A stretch of DNA of 26,182 bases from positions 1 through 26,182 of the forward strand of contig CAYPYX010000027.1 in NCBI GenBank assembly GCA_964415065.1. The letters are read 5' to 3'. Positions 1 through 7,465 of this stretch are shown here, one piece after another (the stretch's first letter is position 1; every line of letters starts with the position of its first letter). The stretch is from VMCP01 sp964415065 (GTDB lineage Bacteria; Bacteroidota; Bacteroidia; NS11-12g; UBA955). Made by a program: the position numbers and the translations under genes. Below the pieces are notes generated by a model. The model worked only from the letters and a program-made list of their open reading frames with translations, was not told the DNA's origin and made no database searches.

Positions 1-1253
1 GCACAATATTGGATATTAGCTACTTGTTGCTGAACCTGATTTTTAATGAAATTTTTGTTGAGTATTAAGGATGTATTCGGTTTTGAATTGGCCCAAATTA
101 GTAAGAGTTTTTTAGCTAATTCATGGCTATCCTTTATTTTACAACCAATATTTAGTTCCTCAAATAGATCTGATTCAGGGAACTTTTTAGCGTTTGGGCC
201 ATATAACGTGAAACATCCGGCGGCTGCGGGTTCAATAATGTTGTGCAGCTGTCCGCTAAATCCACCTCCTATGAAGGCCACTTTTGCAAATCTATACAAA
301 CGAGATAATACACCTATTTGATCTACAATGAGAATTTGGAATTTATGTTTAATCGGTTCAGAATATAATTGAATTTGAAATTCAGAAAACAAACGTTGTA
401 TGGATTGAATGTGATGCAACGAAATGTCGTGGGGTACAATAATGATTTTAAGATTAGGGTCATTTTGAAGCTTCTCCCTGAATTCAGGTTGCTCCAAAAC
501 ATCCGAAATCATGGATTCTTCTGTTGGCCAAGAACTGCCAAGAATTAACAGAGAACCAGAATTTAACCAATTCATTAACTCTCCATTGCTATGATCTATC
601 AACGATTTAGGTAAATCTAAGTTTTGAATTTCAAGAGCCCGGTTAAACCGAATATCTCCAGTTTGTATTCCATGAGTAACATTTCTAGATTTGAGTAATT
701 CAATAGTTATTGAATTCTGACAAAATAATATCTGACATTTTTTTAAAACCGTTAACCACGGTTTTCCCCAATGAGTGAATATGAAATGATCCTTGCGAAG
801 AATTAAATTCCAATAGAATACCGGTATATTTTTAGAGTGACAAGCATTTAAATGGTTTAACCAAACTTCGTATTTAACAAAAATGACTTTTTGTGGCTGT
901 AATGCTGCAATAAATTTTTCGGCGTGTTCTGGAGTGTCTGCTCCTAAGTATATTTTGTGACAGTATGGAGGTAGTTTTGCATTTTCATAACCCGAAGGTG
1001 AAAAGAAACTTATTAGAAATGGGACATCTGGTTTGTGTAAATGAAGTTGTTGAATTAATGGCAAAGCCATTTCATATTCCCCCAATGATGCTGCATGTAT
1101 CCAAATGGGGTTTTTCAAACGCAATGCTAAAATATTTTGAATACACTCACGTTGACCACGATATGTTTTGTACAACTTATTAGAAAAACGTCCCCCGAAA
1201 AATAAAAAAGGACGCATAAGCCGTATGGCTAAGTTGTAAAAAAACCAACTCAT
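1..1253 (-). CDS. waaA: 3-deoxy-D-manno-octulosonic acid (Kdo) transferase, 3' end cut by window edge
   Basis: Adds Kdo from CMP-Kdo to the lipid A precursor at the cytoplasmic face of the inner membrane. Reading from ATG at 1251-1253, the frame stays open for 417 codons to base 3, so only the last few codons and the stop are missing (family length is about 410-430). Visible family features are a hydrophobic N-terminal anchor (residues 1-22), the GGRFS segment, HAASLGE with the presumed catalytic Glu at residue 59, the SSWPTEE motif at the start of the C-terminal GT-B domain, and the glycine-rich donor-site stretch IGGGFSGQLHNIIEPAAAG. It starts 1 nt after the stop of the preceding outer-membrane-protein gene, so the two are almost certainly co-transcribed and perhaps translationally coupled. 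Family assignment is firm; whether it adds one or more Kdo residues cannot be read from the sequence. Confidence 0.93.
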   Translation of the reverse strand, partial: MSWFFYNLAIRLMRPFLFFGGRFSNKLYKTYRGQRECIQNILALRLKNPIWIHAASLGEYEMALPLIQQLHLHKPDVPFLISFFSPSGYENAKLPPYCHKIYLGADTPEHAEKFIAALQPQKVIFVKYEVWLNHLNACHSKNIPVFYWNLILRKDHFIFTHWGKPWLTVLKKCQILFCQNSITIELLKSRNVTHGIQTGDIRFNRALEIQNLDLPKSLIDHSNGELMNWLNSGSLLILGSSWPTEESMISDVLEQPEFREKLQNDPNLKIIIVPHDISLHHIQSIQRLFSEFQIQLYSEPIKHKFQILIVDQIGVLSRLYRFAKVAFIGGGFSGQLHNIIEPAAAGCFTLYGPNAKKFPESDLFEELNIGCKIKDSHELAKKLLLIWANSKPNTSLILNKNFIKNQVQQQVANIQYC

Positions 1254-1254
1254 G

Positions 1255-2046
1255 TTACTCTACGTAATAATCCGGTTCAGGAAGGGTTTCTGAAACGCGA
1301 ATAGGAATGGTTATGAATAGATTTGCACCGTAGGAGTAATCAGTAAACTGTTGATATCCTGGAGTTTGATTGGCAAAGTCGTAAGGTCTAAGGTGATTAG
1401 AACTGCCTTGCATAAAGTGGATTCCAAGTCCCATTGAAACCAATTCGTTGTTCAAGTATTGGATTCGCATCTGTTCTTGGAGGTACCAACCTGCGGATAG
1501 ACGGTCGTAACCTGTTTGATAATTTCCGTCAATTTGAGGAACTTGGTTTTCATCAAAAACGAATTTTGTATAACTTCGATAGTAGCCTAACCCGCCACCC
1601 ATCTGAAGATGCCAATTGGAACCAGCCTTCAAAGGGTAGCTTTTTAGGGCATGAACACCTGACTGGAATCCCCTCATGTAGGTGCGAACAACCGCAGGAT
1701 AACCATTTAAGTCCAATAGTTCGTTTTTGGAATTGGTCATATTGCCATACAGTCCGTTTTCATTTACTTGAGAACCCAAATAGATGTTATAATTGGCTCC
1801 CACAATAAATTTATGACGATGAAAATATTCAAAGGACAATGGCACGGAAGTAAATGCAGGGTATCTTGATTTCCAATCTCCACCGTTTATGTTATACTGT
1901 GCCGATGTTTGTAAAAGAAACCATCTAGGGGCACTAACTTTTTGACTGTAAAGTTGAATGGAACAACTTGCCAAAATTCCTATCAAAGTTATTCTTTGTG
2001 AAATTTCTTTACGGGCGATAAGGGCTCTGAAACTTTGAAAATTCAT
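1255..2046 (-). CDS. hypothetical outer-membrane protein, possible lipoprotein
   Basis: 263 residues; I do not recognise a named family. The N-terminus has basic residues up to R18, then a hydrophobic stretch ending in LASC (residues 25-28), which matches a lipobox. Cleavage further on, after LYSQ, by signal peptidase I is the alternative. The rest alternates short aromatic and Gly-rich stretches (for example FIVGANYNIYLGS, LQMGGGLGYYRSY, LVSMGLGIHFMQGS, YGANLFITIPIRV), the pattern of antiparallel beta-barrel strands, and the chain ends without an obvious extra domain. It lies directly upstream of waaA with 1 nt between stop and start, so a role in envelope or LPS biogenesis is plausible but only inferred from position. 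A barrel with a lipobox would be unusual. Coding status is well supported by the tight packing and the signal sequence. Confidence 0.75.
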   Translation of the reverse strand: MNFQSFRALIARKEISQRITLIGILASCSIQLYSQKVSAPRWFLLQTSAQYNINGGDWKSRYPAFTSVPLSFEYFHRHKFIVGANYNIYLGSQVNENGLYGNMTNSKNELLDLNGYPAVVRTYMRGFQSGVHALKSYPLKAGSNWHLQMGGGLGYYRSYTKFVFDENQVPQIDGNYQTGYDRLSAGWYLQEQMRIQYLNNELVSMGLGIHFMQGSSNHLRPYDFANQTPGYQQFTDYSYGANLFITIPIRVSETLPEPDYYVE

Positions 2047-2128
2047 GGAGTTGGATTTTTTGATTTAGGAAATTTATAACTTCAAGTCTTAGGTTATGGA
2101 GGTATTGTTTAAACGAGTTTGTTGCAAA

Positions 2129-2905
2129 TTACCCTTTTTTTAGGATTTCAAGAAGGATTTGCAAAAACTGTTTTGGATTGTCGGCATGCACCCAATGTCC
2201 AGCACCATCTACCAAATGATAGTGTGCATTAGGGAAGTGGGTTTCAACATAATCCTTGTCTTCATCTTTTAGATAGCCACTTTTTTCTCCTAAAATAAAA
2301 TCCACCGATTTTGTAAATGTATTGTGTAAATTGATTTTATCGATAATTTCTAAATAGTGTTCTTCGATAGCCTGAATATTAATTTTTAATTTATATCCTC
2401 CATCAGAATTAGGTTCTAAATTTTTGAGTAAAAACTGTCGAACTGACATTTGAGGTGCGTAAATTTCAAAGGCAGATTCAGCTTCTTTTCGAGAATTGAT
2501 TTGAGAAAAATCAATGTCTTTGAATGCTTTGAAATATTCTAAATGTCCAGGGAAGTATTTTTTGGGTGCGATATCTGCCACGATAAGCTGTTTTAATTTT
2601 TCGGGATACATGTCGGCGAATAACATGGCAGTTTTGCCGCCCATAGAATGTCCTAAGAGAACAATTTCTTGGTGATTGAGATGTGACATTAAGTTGACAA
2701 CATCTTGCACCATAGCTTGATAGGATGCGTCGTTATCGTGAAATGATTTTCCATGATTTCTGGCATCAAGAGTAACAACTTGGTAGTCAGTGGCAAGAGC
2801 GTTAGCAATTAAATGCCAATTGTCTAACATACCAAAAATCCCGTGTAGAATGTACACGGGATTTGGGTTAGACTCACCATATATTTTGTGATGTACTATA
2901 TTCAT
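2129..2905 (-). CDS. alpha/beta-fold hydrolase, YbfF-like esterase
   Basis: 258 residues, a complete single-domain alpha/beta hydrolase. The oxyanion-loop HG motif is at 21-22 (ILHGIFG), the nucleophile elbow GHSMGG at 85-90 makes Ser87 the nucleophile, and the catalytic His is H237 in GAGHWVH. The acid is probably Asp111 in VADIAP, where YbfF-type esterases have it, though this is less certain. The LDARNHGKS stretch (46-54) after the second HG strand is typical of this esterase group. It hydrolyses an ester or thioester; the natural substrate cannot be told from sequence. It follows ald on the same strand after a gap of about 98 nt that holds a 20-bp perfect palindrome, so it may be transcribed with ald or separately. 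No signal peptide, hence cytoplasmic. Confidence 0.88.
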   Translation of the reverse strand: MNIVHHKIYGESNPNPVYILHGIFGMLDNWHLIANALATDYQVVTLDARNHGKSFHDNDASYQAMVQDVVNLMSHLNHQEIVLLGHSMGGKTAMLFADMYPEKLKQLIVADIAPKKYFPGHLEYFKAFKDIDFSQINSRKEAESAFEIYAPQMSVRQFLLKNLEPNSDGGYKLKINIQAIEEHYLEIIDKINLHNTFTKSVDFILGEKSGYLKDEDKDYVETHFPNAHYHLVDGAGHWVHADNPKQFLQILLEILKKG

Positions 2906-2975
2906 TTTAGAACGTTGTTAAACCATTTAAGGTAAAACTGTAAGATTAATCGGTTGTTTTAGTTGAAATTATAGA

Positions 2976-2995
2976 ATGTGTTGAATTCAACACAT
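2976..2995. promoter_or_regulatory. 20-bp perfect palindrome after ald
   Basis: ATGTGTTGAATTCAACACAT is self-complementary over all 20 bases and lies 8 bp past the ald stop, before the hydrolase gene. As RNA it can form an 8-bp stem with an AAUU loop; as DNA it looks like a dimeric operator. No T run follows on the minus strand. Confidence 0.45.
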
Positions 2996-3003
2996 CCAAA
3001 AAA

Positions 3004-4116
3004 TTAAGCTAAAACCTCTTCTACTGGAGTGTAAGGCAAATTAAACGCTTCACTTACTCCTTGATATACCACTTTCCCGTTAACAACGTTTAAGCCCAAT
3101 CGTAAATCGTTGTTATCAGAACATGCTTTCTTCCAGCCTTTGTTAGCTAACTGAATAGCGTAAGGTAGAGTAGCGTTTGTTAAAGCCAATGTTGAAGTGT
3201 AAGGTACTGCACCTGGCATATTTGCTACGCAATAGTGCATAACACCGTCAACTTCGTATACTGGTTCAGCGTGAGTTGTTGGTTTGGAAGTTTCAAAACA
3301 TCCTCCCTGGTCGATGGCTACGTCAACAATAACTGCACCTTTTCTCATTGTTGGGAGCATATCACGAGTGATTAATTTAGGAGCCTTTGCGCCTGGGATT
3401 AATACTCCACCAATAACTAAATCTGCGGTTTTGATAGCCTCACGAATGTTGTATTCGTTGCTGTATTGTGTATTTACGTTTGGAGGCATGATATCGTCTA
3501 GTTGACGTAAGCGATTTAGATTAACGTCCATAATAGTAACGTTTGCGCCTAAACCTGCAGCCATTTTTGCTGCTTGAGTACCCACGATACCACCACCTAA
3601 TACGATTACATTAGCTGGTTTAACACCGGGAACACCTCCCAATAGAACACCACGTCCACCCATTGGTTTTTCGAGATATTTAGCACCTTCTTGAATACTC
3701 ATTCTTCCAGCTACTTCTGACATTGGAACTAATAAGGGCAAGCTGCGATCACGCTCAACGGTTTCGTAAGCCAAACACACAGCATTGCTTTTAATCATAG
3801 CATGAGTTAAGGGTTCGTAAGAAGCGAAGTGGAAATAGGTGAAAAGCAATTGATTTTCTTTGATCAAGCTGTATTCTTGTTCAATTGGTTCTTTAACTTT
3901 CACAATCATTTCAGCAATGCTGTACACTTCTTCAATGGTAGGTAGGATTTGCGCGCCAGCGTTTTTGTATTCTTCATCTGAAAAACCGCTACCGTTACCG
4001 GCAGTTGACTGAACATACACGGTATGACCGTGCTTTACAAACTCACTAACACCCGCTGGAGTCACTGCAACGCGGTTCTCATTGTTTTTAATTTCTTTTG
4101 GTACCCCGATTATCAT
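3004..4116 (-). CDS. ald: alanine dehydrogenase (NAD+)
   Basis: Catalyses reversible oxidative deamination of L-alanine to pyruvate and ammonium with NAD+. The chain has 370 residues, the standard length. It opens with MIIGVPKEIKNNENRVA, the AlaDH/PNT N-terminal signature. Pyruvate-site and catalytic residues known from AlaDH structures are present: R15, K75 (in VKVKEP), H96 (in FTYFHFAS) and D269 (in DVAIDQGG). The Rossmann motif GGGIVGT is at 174-180. The length and the single AlaDH/PNT unit argue against a transhydrogenase alpha subunit. A perfect Bacteroidota -7 element (TATCTTTG) lies 18 nt before the start codon, so the gene probably has its own promoter with a short leader. It lies downstream of the glycosyltransferase gene, separated by a terminator-like hairpin. 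Confidence 0.96.
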   Translation of the reverse strand: MIIGVPKEIKNNENRVAVTPAGVSEFVKHGHTVYVQSTAGNGSGFSDEEYKNAGAQILPTIEEVYSIAEMIVKVKEPIEQEYSLIKENQLLFTYFHFASYEPLTHAMIKSNAVCLAYETVERDRSLPLLVPMSEVAGRMSIQEGAKYLEKPMGGRGVLLGGVPGVKPANVIVLGGGIVGTQAAKMAAGLGANVTIMDVNLNRLRQLDDIMPPNVNTQYSNEYNIREAIKTADLVIGGVLIPGAKAPKLITRDMLPTMRKGAVIVDVAIDQGGCFETSKPTTHAEPVYEVDGVMHYCVANMPGAVPYTSTLALTNATLPYAIQLANKGWKKACSDNNDLRLGLNVVNGKVVYQGVSEAFNLPYTPVEEVLA

Positions 4117-4133
4117 GGCTTTTTAAATTACCG

Positions 4134-4141
4134 CAAAGATA
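4134..4141 (-). promoter_or_regulatory. -7 element of the ald promoter
   Basis: On the minus strand the bases read TATCTTTG, an exact TAnnTTTG match, ending 18 nt before the ald ATG. I see no TTG at the standard 17-20-nt spacing (the nearest is 24 nt away), so the -33 element is weak. Confidence 0.5.
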
Positions 4142-4183
4142 ACATTCCTTTATGAATTCTCACGACAACTTGTTGAATTATCA

Positions 4184-4213
4184 TGTGCTTCAACCACAGT
4201 TGATTTCAGCACA
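4184..4213 (-). terminator. hairpin just downstream of the glycosyltransferase stop
   Basis: TGTGCTTCAAC (4184-4194) and GTTGA plus AGCACA (4199-4203, 4208-4213) form an 11-bp stem with a 4-nt bulge and a CACA loop. It begins 9 nt past the glycosyltransferase stop codon. No T run follows on the minus strand, so it may be a weak or factor-assisted terminator or an RNA-protective 3' stem. Confidence 0.4.
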
Positions 4214-4221
4214 CGAATAAA

Positions 4222-5361
4222 CTACAATCTAGGCAAAATGAAGTCGTTAAATACGGTATCCACAATTTGATTCGTGGGAAGAAATGCAGGTTTAAGTTTC
4301 TTGTTTCTCGGACTCTTAATCCAACGATTGAATGCATCGTAAAAATTTAAATCCAAGCGATCTACAACAGTAACACCCATTTCCTTGAGAGATTCAGCAT
4401 TGCAATATTGCTCGTATTGCCCCGTAATGGGTATAACCAGTAATTCTTTTTCTAAAAAAAGTGCTTCTGCTGGTGTTTCGAAACCGGCTCCGCAAATTAC
4501 TCCATCAGATGCGATCATGGATTGAGTGAAGGATTCATTGTTAATGGGTAACCAGCTTAAATCGCCTTCAACAAAAGATTGTTGAACACTCGAGTGAAAT
4601 ATGTGAAATTGAACGTTGTGTATCCCATAAAAGAAACGTCGGATTTCAACTGTGGAATACTGGGGTAAGTATACCGTAATCCTACGGGTTTGAGTTTTGT
4701 GTGAATCGTTTTTCTCTAAAGGAATTGGATTGAAAATTTCGTAGGAAAAGTCGTGATTTGGTTTAAATTCTATAGAGCTTGAATCTGCGGTTTGTTCAAC
4801 AGAGCTCGGTGGATTTATAGATACGGAACTCCAAAGATTTTTTTTAATTATCGGGGGAAGTATCCAAGGTTCATAAGAGTTGAAATGAAAACCTATATTC
4901 CAAGTTGAGCGACAATAATTTTTAAGAATCCAATTGGCTAAAAAGCTTTTTTTAATAGGTCTTGGAGTATTCGACGAATAAAAACTGGCTTGATGTCCTA
5001 AATGAAAGAAAGGTTTTTTATTCAATTTACACGCTAAATACGTGATAAATTCAAAGTCGCTTATGATCAAATCATAATCTTTTACAGGAAGTTTTTTAGC
5101 GTGTTTATAAATTTGAATGGGATTACTTTGGAACAGGATTTTAAAATAGTTTAATCTTCCGTTATTGCGATAGAATAAACTCAAACCTGTGCTTCGGAAC
5201 TTAATAGGTATTTCTGGAAATAAACTGGCATTACTTCCACTGAGAAAGAAATCGATATTGCCGTATTTTTTCAAATAAGGATATAATTCAATAGCACGTG
5301 CGATGTGTCCGTTTCCAGTTGCTTGTACGGCATAAAGTATTTTTAAAGGTTTTTCAGACAT
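4222..5361 (-). CDS. glycosyltransferase, PF13528 / MurG-like GT-B fold, with a linker insertion
   Basis: 379 residues. The N-terminus KILYAVQATGNGHIARA (GNGH at 16-19) is the glycine-rich acceptor loop of the PF13528 group of GT-B glycosyltransferases, and DYDLIISDFEF (about 95-105) ends a Rossmann strand. The C-terminal domain holds the donor-site signature GAGFETPAEA at 291-300, which corresponds to the MurG-type GGGxxTxxE region. The donor and acceptor are unknown. Between the two domains, roughly residues 177-226, lies a polar Ser/Pro/Asn-rich stretch that I would not expect from compact family members. It follows the LpxH-like gene by 91 nt on the same strand, a pairing that fits surface glycolipid synthesis. 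I see no promoter in that gap, so co-transcription is likely. No signal peptide; probably cytoplasmic or peripheral on the inner membrane. Confidence 0.85.
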   Translation of the reverse strand: MSEKPLKILYAVQATGNGHIARAIELYPYLKKYGNIDFFLSGSNASLFPEIPIKFRSTGLSLFYRNNGRLNYFKILFQSNPIQIYKHAKKLPVKDYDLIISDFEFITYLACKLNKKPFFHLGHQASFYSSNTPRPIKKSFLANWILKNYCRSTWNIGFHFNSYEPWILPPIIKKNLWSSVSINPPSSVEQTADSSSIEFKPNHDFSYEIFNPIPLEKNDSHKTQTRRITVYLPQYSTVEIRRFFYGIHNVQFHIFHSSVQQSFVEGDLSWLPINNESFTQSMIASDGVICGAGFETPAEALFLEKELLVIPITGQYEQYCNAESLKEMGVTVVDRLDLNFYDAFNRWIKSPRNKKLKPAFLPTNQIVDTVFNDFILPRL

Positions 5362-5452
5362 GAATAAGGTATTCTATAGTTTTCTAAATTGAATTTGTGA
5401 AATGGAATAATGGAAGTAAGTGTTGGTTTAAAAGGTACTTGGGCTGAAAAAT

Positions 5453-6304
5453 TTACATGGCACTGGATATCCAGAATGCTACTTTTTCAGTTAATACATC
5501 TGGTATTTTGGGTGTTGTAGGGAAATCAACAGATATGGTTTTTTCGTAATTGTAGGATTCGTGTTGATGAATGTTCCACTCGCCCTTATGGTATTCTAAA
5601 GAAGTTAGATTTTCAATCCAATCACCACTATTTAAGTAAGTAATGGATCCTTTTTCGGTAGAGATTGTTCTCTTTTGAGGTTGATGAATGTGCCCACATA
5701 TTACATAGTCGAAACCCTTTTCAATAGCTAACTCAGCAGCGGTATCCTCAAAGTCAGCAATCCATTTAACTGCCTTTTTAACCCCGTTTTTCACTTTTTT
5801 TGAAAGAGAGTATTTTTCTTTACCGAGCGCGGAAAGTATAATATTCAAATTATGATTTAACCAAATCAACAAATCGTAGCCTTGACCACCGAGCTTCGCG
5901 ATGAGCTTCGCACTTCCTTTTGTAGTAGCATCAAAAACATCCCCATGAAAAATCCATGTTTTCTTACCATCAAGCTCCAATACTAACTTGTCGTCGATAG
6001 TAAGTTTTCCTATGCCAGTTCCCGAGTATTTTCGCAGCGCTTCGTCATGGTTTCCGGTAATGTAATAGACTTGAGTGCCCAGTTCCATTAATTTGAAAAC
6101 TTCTCTGATAACTTGAATGTGTGCAGGAGGGAAGTATTTTTTTCGAAATTGCCAAATGTCAATAATGTCGCCATTTAATACCAGTATTTGAGGGCGGATG
6201 CTCTTTAAGTATTTTACAATTTCAAGTGCCTGGCAGCCGAAAGTGCCAAGATGTAAGTCGCTCATCACGCAAACTTCAAAAGCTCTTCTGCTCGAATTAT
6301 TCAT
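5453..6304 (-). CDS. UDP-2,3-diacylglucosamine diphosphatase-like metallophosphoesterase (LpxH-like)
   Basis: 283 residues of calcineurin-like metallophosphoesterase. The metal-binding motifs are all present and in order: D16-L-H18, GD at 45-46, GNHDE at 84-88, H120-G-D122 and GHIH with H205 and H207. Such enzymes cleave UDP-2,3-diacylglucosamine to lipid X and UMP in lipid A synthesis; E. coli LpxH is shorter (about 240 residues), and this longer form is the one usual in Bacteroidota. The ATG is followed by a short Asn/Ser/Arg-rich lead before the first beta strand. It sits between the GNAT-like gene (56 nt upstream) and the glycosyltransferase (91 nt downstream), all on one strand. The family is certain; the precise substrate rests on similarity, and I therefore leave the symbol blank. 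Confidence 0.88.
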   Translation of the reverse strand: MNNSSRRAFEVCVMSDLHLGTFGCQALEIVKYLKSIRPQILVLNGDIIDIWQFRKKYFPPAHIQVIREVFKLMELGTQVYYITGNHDEALRKYSGTGIGKLTIDDKLVLELDGKKTWIFHGDVFDATTKGSAKLIAKLGGQGYDLLIWLNHNLNIILSALGKEKYSLSKKVKNGVKKAVKWIADFEDTAAELAIEKGFDYVICGHIHQPQKRTISTEKGSITYLNSGDWIENLTSLEYHKGEWNIHQHESYNYEKTISVDFPTTPKIPDVLTEKVAFWISSAM

Positions 6305-6360
6305 GATTCGAAGCTCGCAATGTAAGTTTAACTGAATATCAATCCAGTGTGATATTTAGG

Positions 6361-7362
6361 TTATTTAAATGGCTTCCGCAAAATAAATTGAGGAGATTTG
6401 TGAATGTATTTTAAATACAATTTAAATAGTGTCAATAAAACTTTTGAACGGGTAAAAACAACAAAGGAATTATTTACAGGAACAGCACCTAAAGTACTTT
6501 TAATTTCTGTTCCAGTTCTTCCTAAATTAACGTGTTTCGCTTTATTTTCTATTCCTAGATTAATGATATCCATTAACATCCGTTGATATAATTTGAATTC
6601 AGTAGGGGTGTTATTACTCATTCCTAACTGCATGGCATACAGGGTTTCAGATCCTACAATGCAACTAATAAAACCCATTAATTCCCCATTTAAAAAATAT
6701 CCAAAAACTCGATAATTTGTTCCTAAAGCTTTTTTGTAACTATGAATTAATTCAGGCAGATTTTTACCGATAGCGATGGTTTTATCTTGCAGTGTTTGAT
6801 GTAGCAATGAAGCACATGGGGCAATCCATTCGTTGCTAGGTTTCTTGCTCAATTCTTCCACCGTAAATTGACTGGAACTTTGGATTACTTTGTTGGCACG
6901 AACGCGGTATTTAGAAGAAAATGCTTTCAAATAATCATCGAAATTCTGCCAATTTTCATTAATAGGAACTACCATAAATGGTTCTGCTGGAATGGTAACG
7001 GAATCAGGGTAAGAACCATTCCCTAAAATATTTGCTACTAATATGGGACAGCTTTTTGTTAGTCCTTCAAATTGAGAAATGCCCTGATTATCAATTAAAT
7101 TTGGAAAAGATAAGCCGGGTGCACAGTTGTTTCCTATGATACGAATTATTCCTTTTTGGGAGTATAAGTTGATTAATTTTATAATAATTCGGTACACGTA
7201 TTTCCCGGTAGGATGGCTCAATTCCATAATACTGGAAGGATAAAGATTCTCTCCGATGCGAATACTGCCGCTGTGGTTGGGCATGGATTGACAGATCTTT
7301 TCACATATTTCGGAGGATAGAGTTTCAGAATTCACGCCGCGAATATCTCTAAAGATGTTCAA
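6361..7362 (-). CDS. GNAT-like acyltransferase (BioF2/FemAB-type domain)
   Basis: 333 residues. The central stretch FDDYLKAFSSKYRVRANKV (about 142-160) and the C-terminal LGRTGTEIKSTLGAVP (about 281-296) are typical of the Acetyltransf_6 / BioF2-like group of the GNAT superfamily, which transfers acyl or aminoacyl groups to sugars or peptides. The region between them, with YRVFGYFLNGELMGFISCI, matches the GNAT core strand pair that carries the acyl-CoA loop. The substrate is unknown. It is the first gene of a probable three-gene minus-strand operon with the LpxH-like phosphatase and a glycosyltransferase, so modification of a cell-surface glycan or lipid is a reasonable guess. It is divergent from the metallopeptidase gene, with about 100 nt shared between the two starts. 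Confidence 0.75.
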   Translation of the reverse strand: MNIFRDIRGVNSETLSSEICEKICQSMPNHSGSIRIGENLYPSSIMELSHPTGKYVYRIIIKLINLYSQKGIIRIIGNNCAPGLSFPNLIDNQGISQFEGLTKSCPILVANILGNGSYPDSVTIPAEPFMVVPINENWQNFDDYLKAFSSKYRVRANKVIQSSSQFTVEELSKKPSNEWIAPCASLLHQTLQDKTIAIGKNLPELIHSYKKALGTNYRVFGYFLNGELMGFISCIVGSETLYAMQLGMSNNTPTEFKLYQRMLMDIINLGIENKAKHVNLGRTGTEIKSTLGAVPVNNSFVVFTRSKVLLTLFKLYLKYIHKSPQFILRKPFK

Positions 7363-7432
7363 ACAATAATTGTCGCAAATCGTTTGGTTTGATTATTTCG
7401 TCGTTTATTTCAATAATTATATAAAATTGATT

Positions 7433-7461
7433 TTGTTTCAATCTTTCCCCGCCTATTTTTG
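7433..7461 (+). promoter_or_regulatory. Bacteroidota-type promoter of the M49-like peptidase gene
   Basis: A perfect TAnnTTTG element (TATTTTTG, 7454-7461) lies 18 nt downstream of a TTG (7433-7435, within TTTTG), matching the -33/-7 layout of the Bacteroidota primary sigma factor. The predicted transcription start falls within a few bases of the ATG at 7466, implying a leaderless or nearly leaderless mRNA. Confidence 0.65.
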
Positions 7462-7465
7462 TGGA

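Noticed and set aside
46..1183. Plus-strand frames opposite waaA (46-321 and 965-1183)
   Set aside because: They are antisense to a clear, nearly full-length Kdo transferase and show no protein features.
1434..1808. Plus-strand 124-residue frame inside the outer-membrane-protein gene
   Set aside because: Shadow frame; the minus-strand gene has a signal peptide and is tightly coupled to waaA.
7370..7465. An upstream in-frame ATG that lengthens the M49-like protein by 32 residues
   Set aside because: The extension contains the promoter elements and pushes the signal peptide inward; the ATG at 7466 gives a normal signal peptide.
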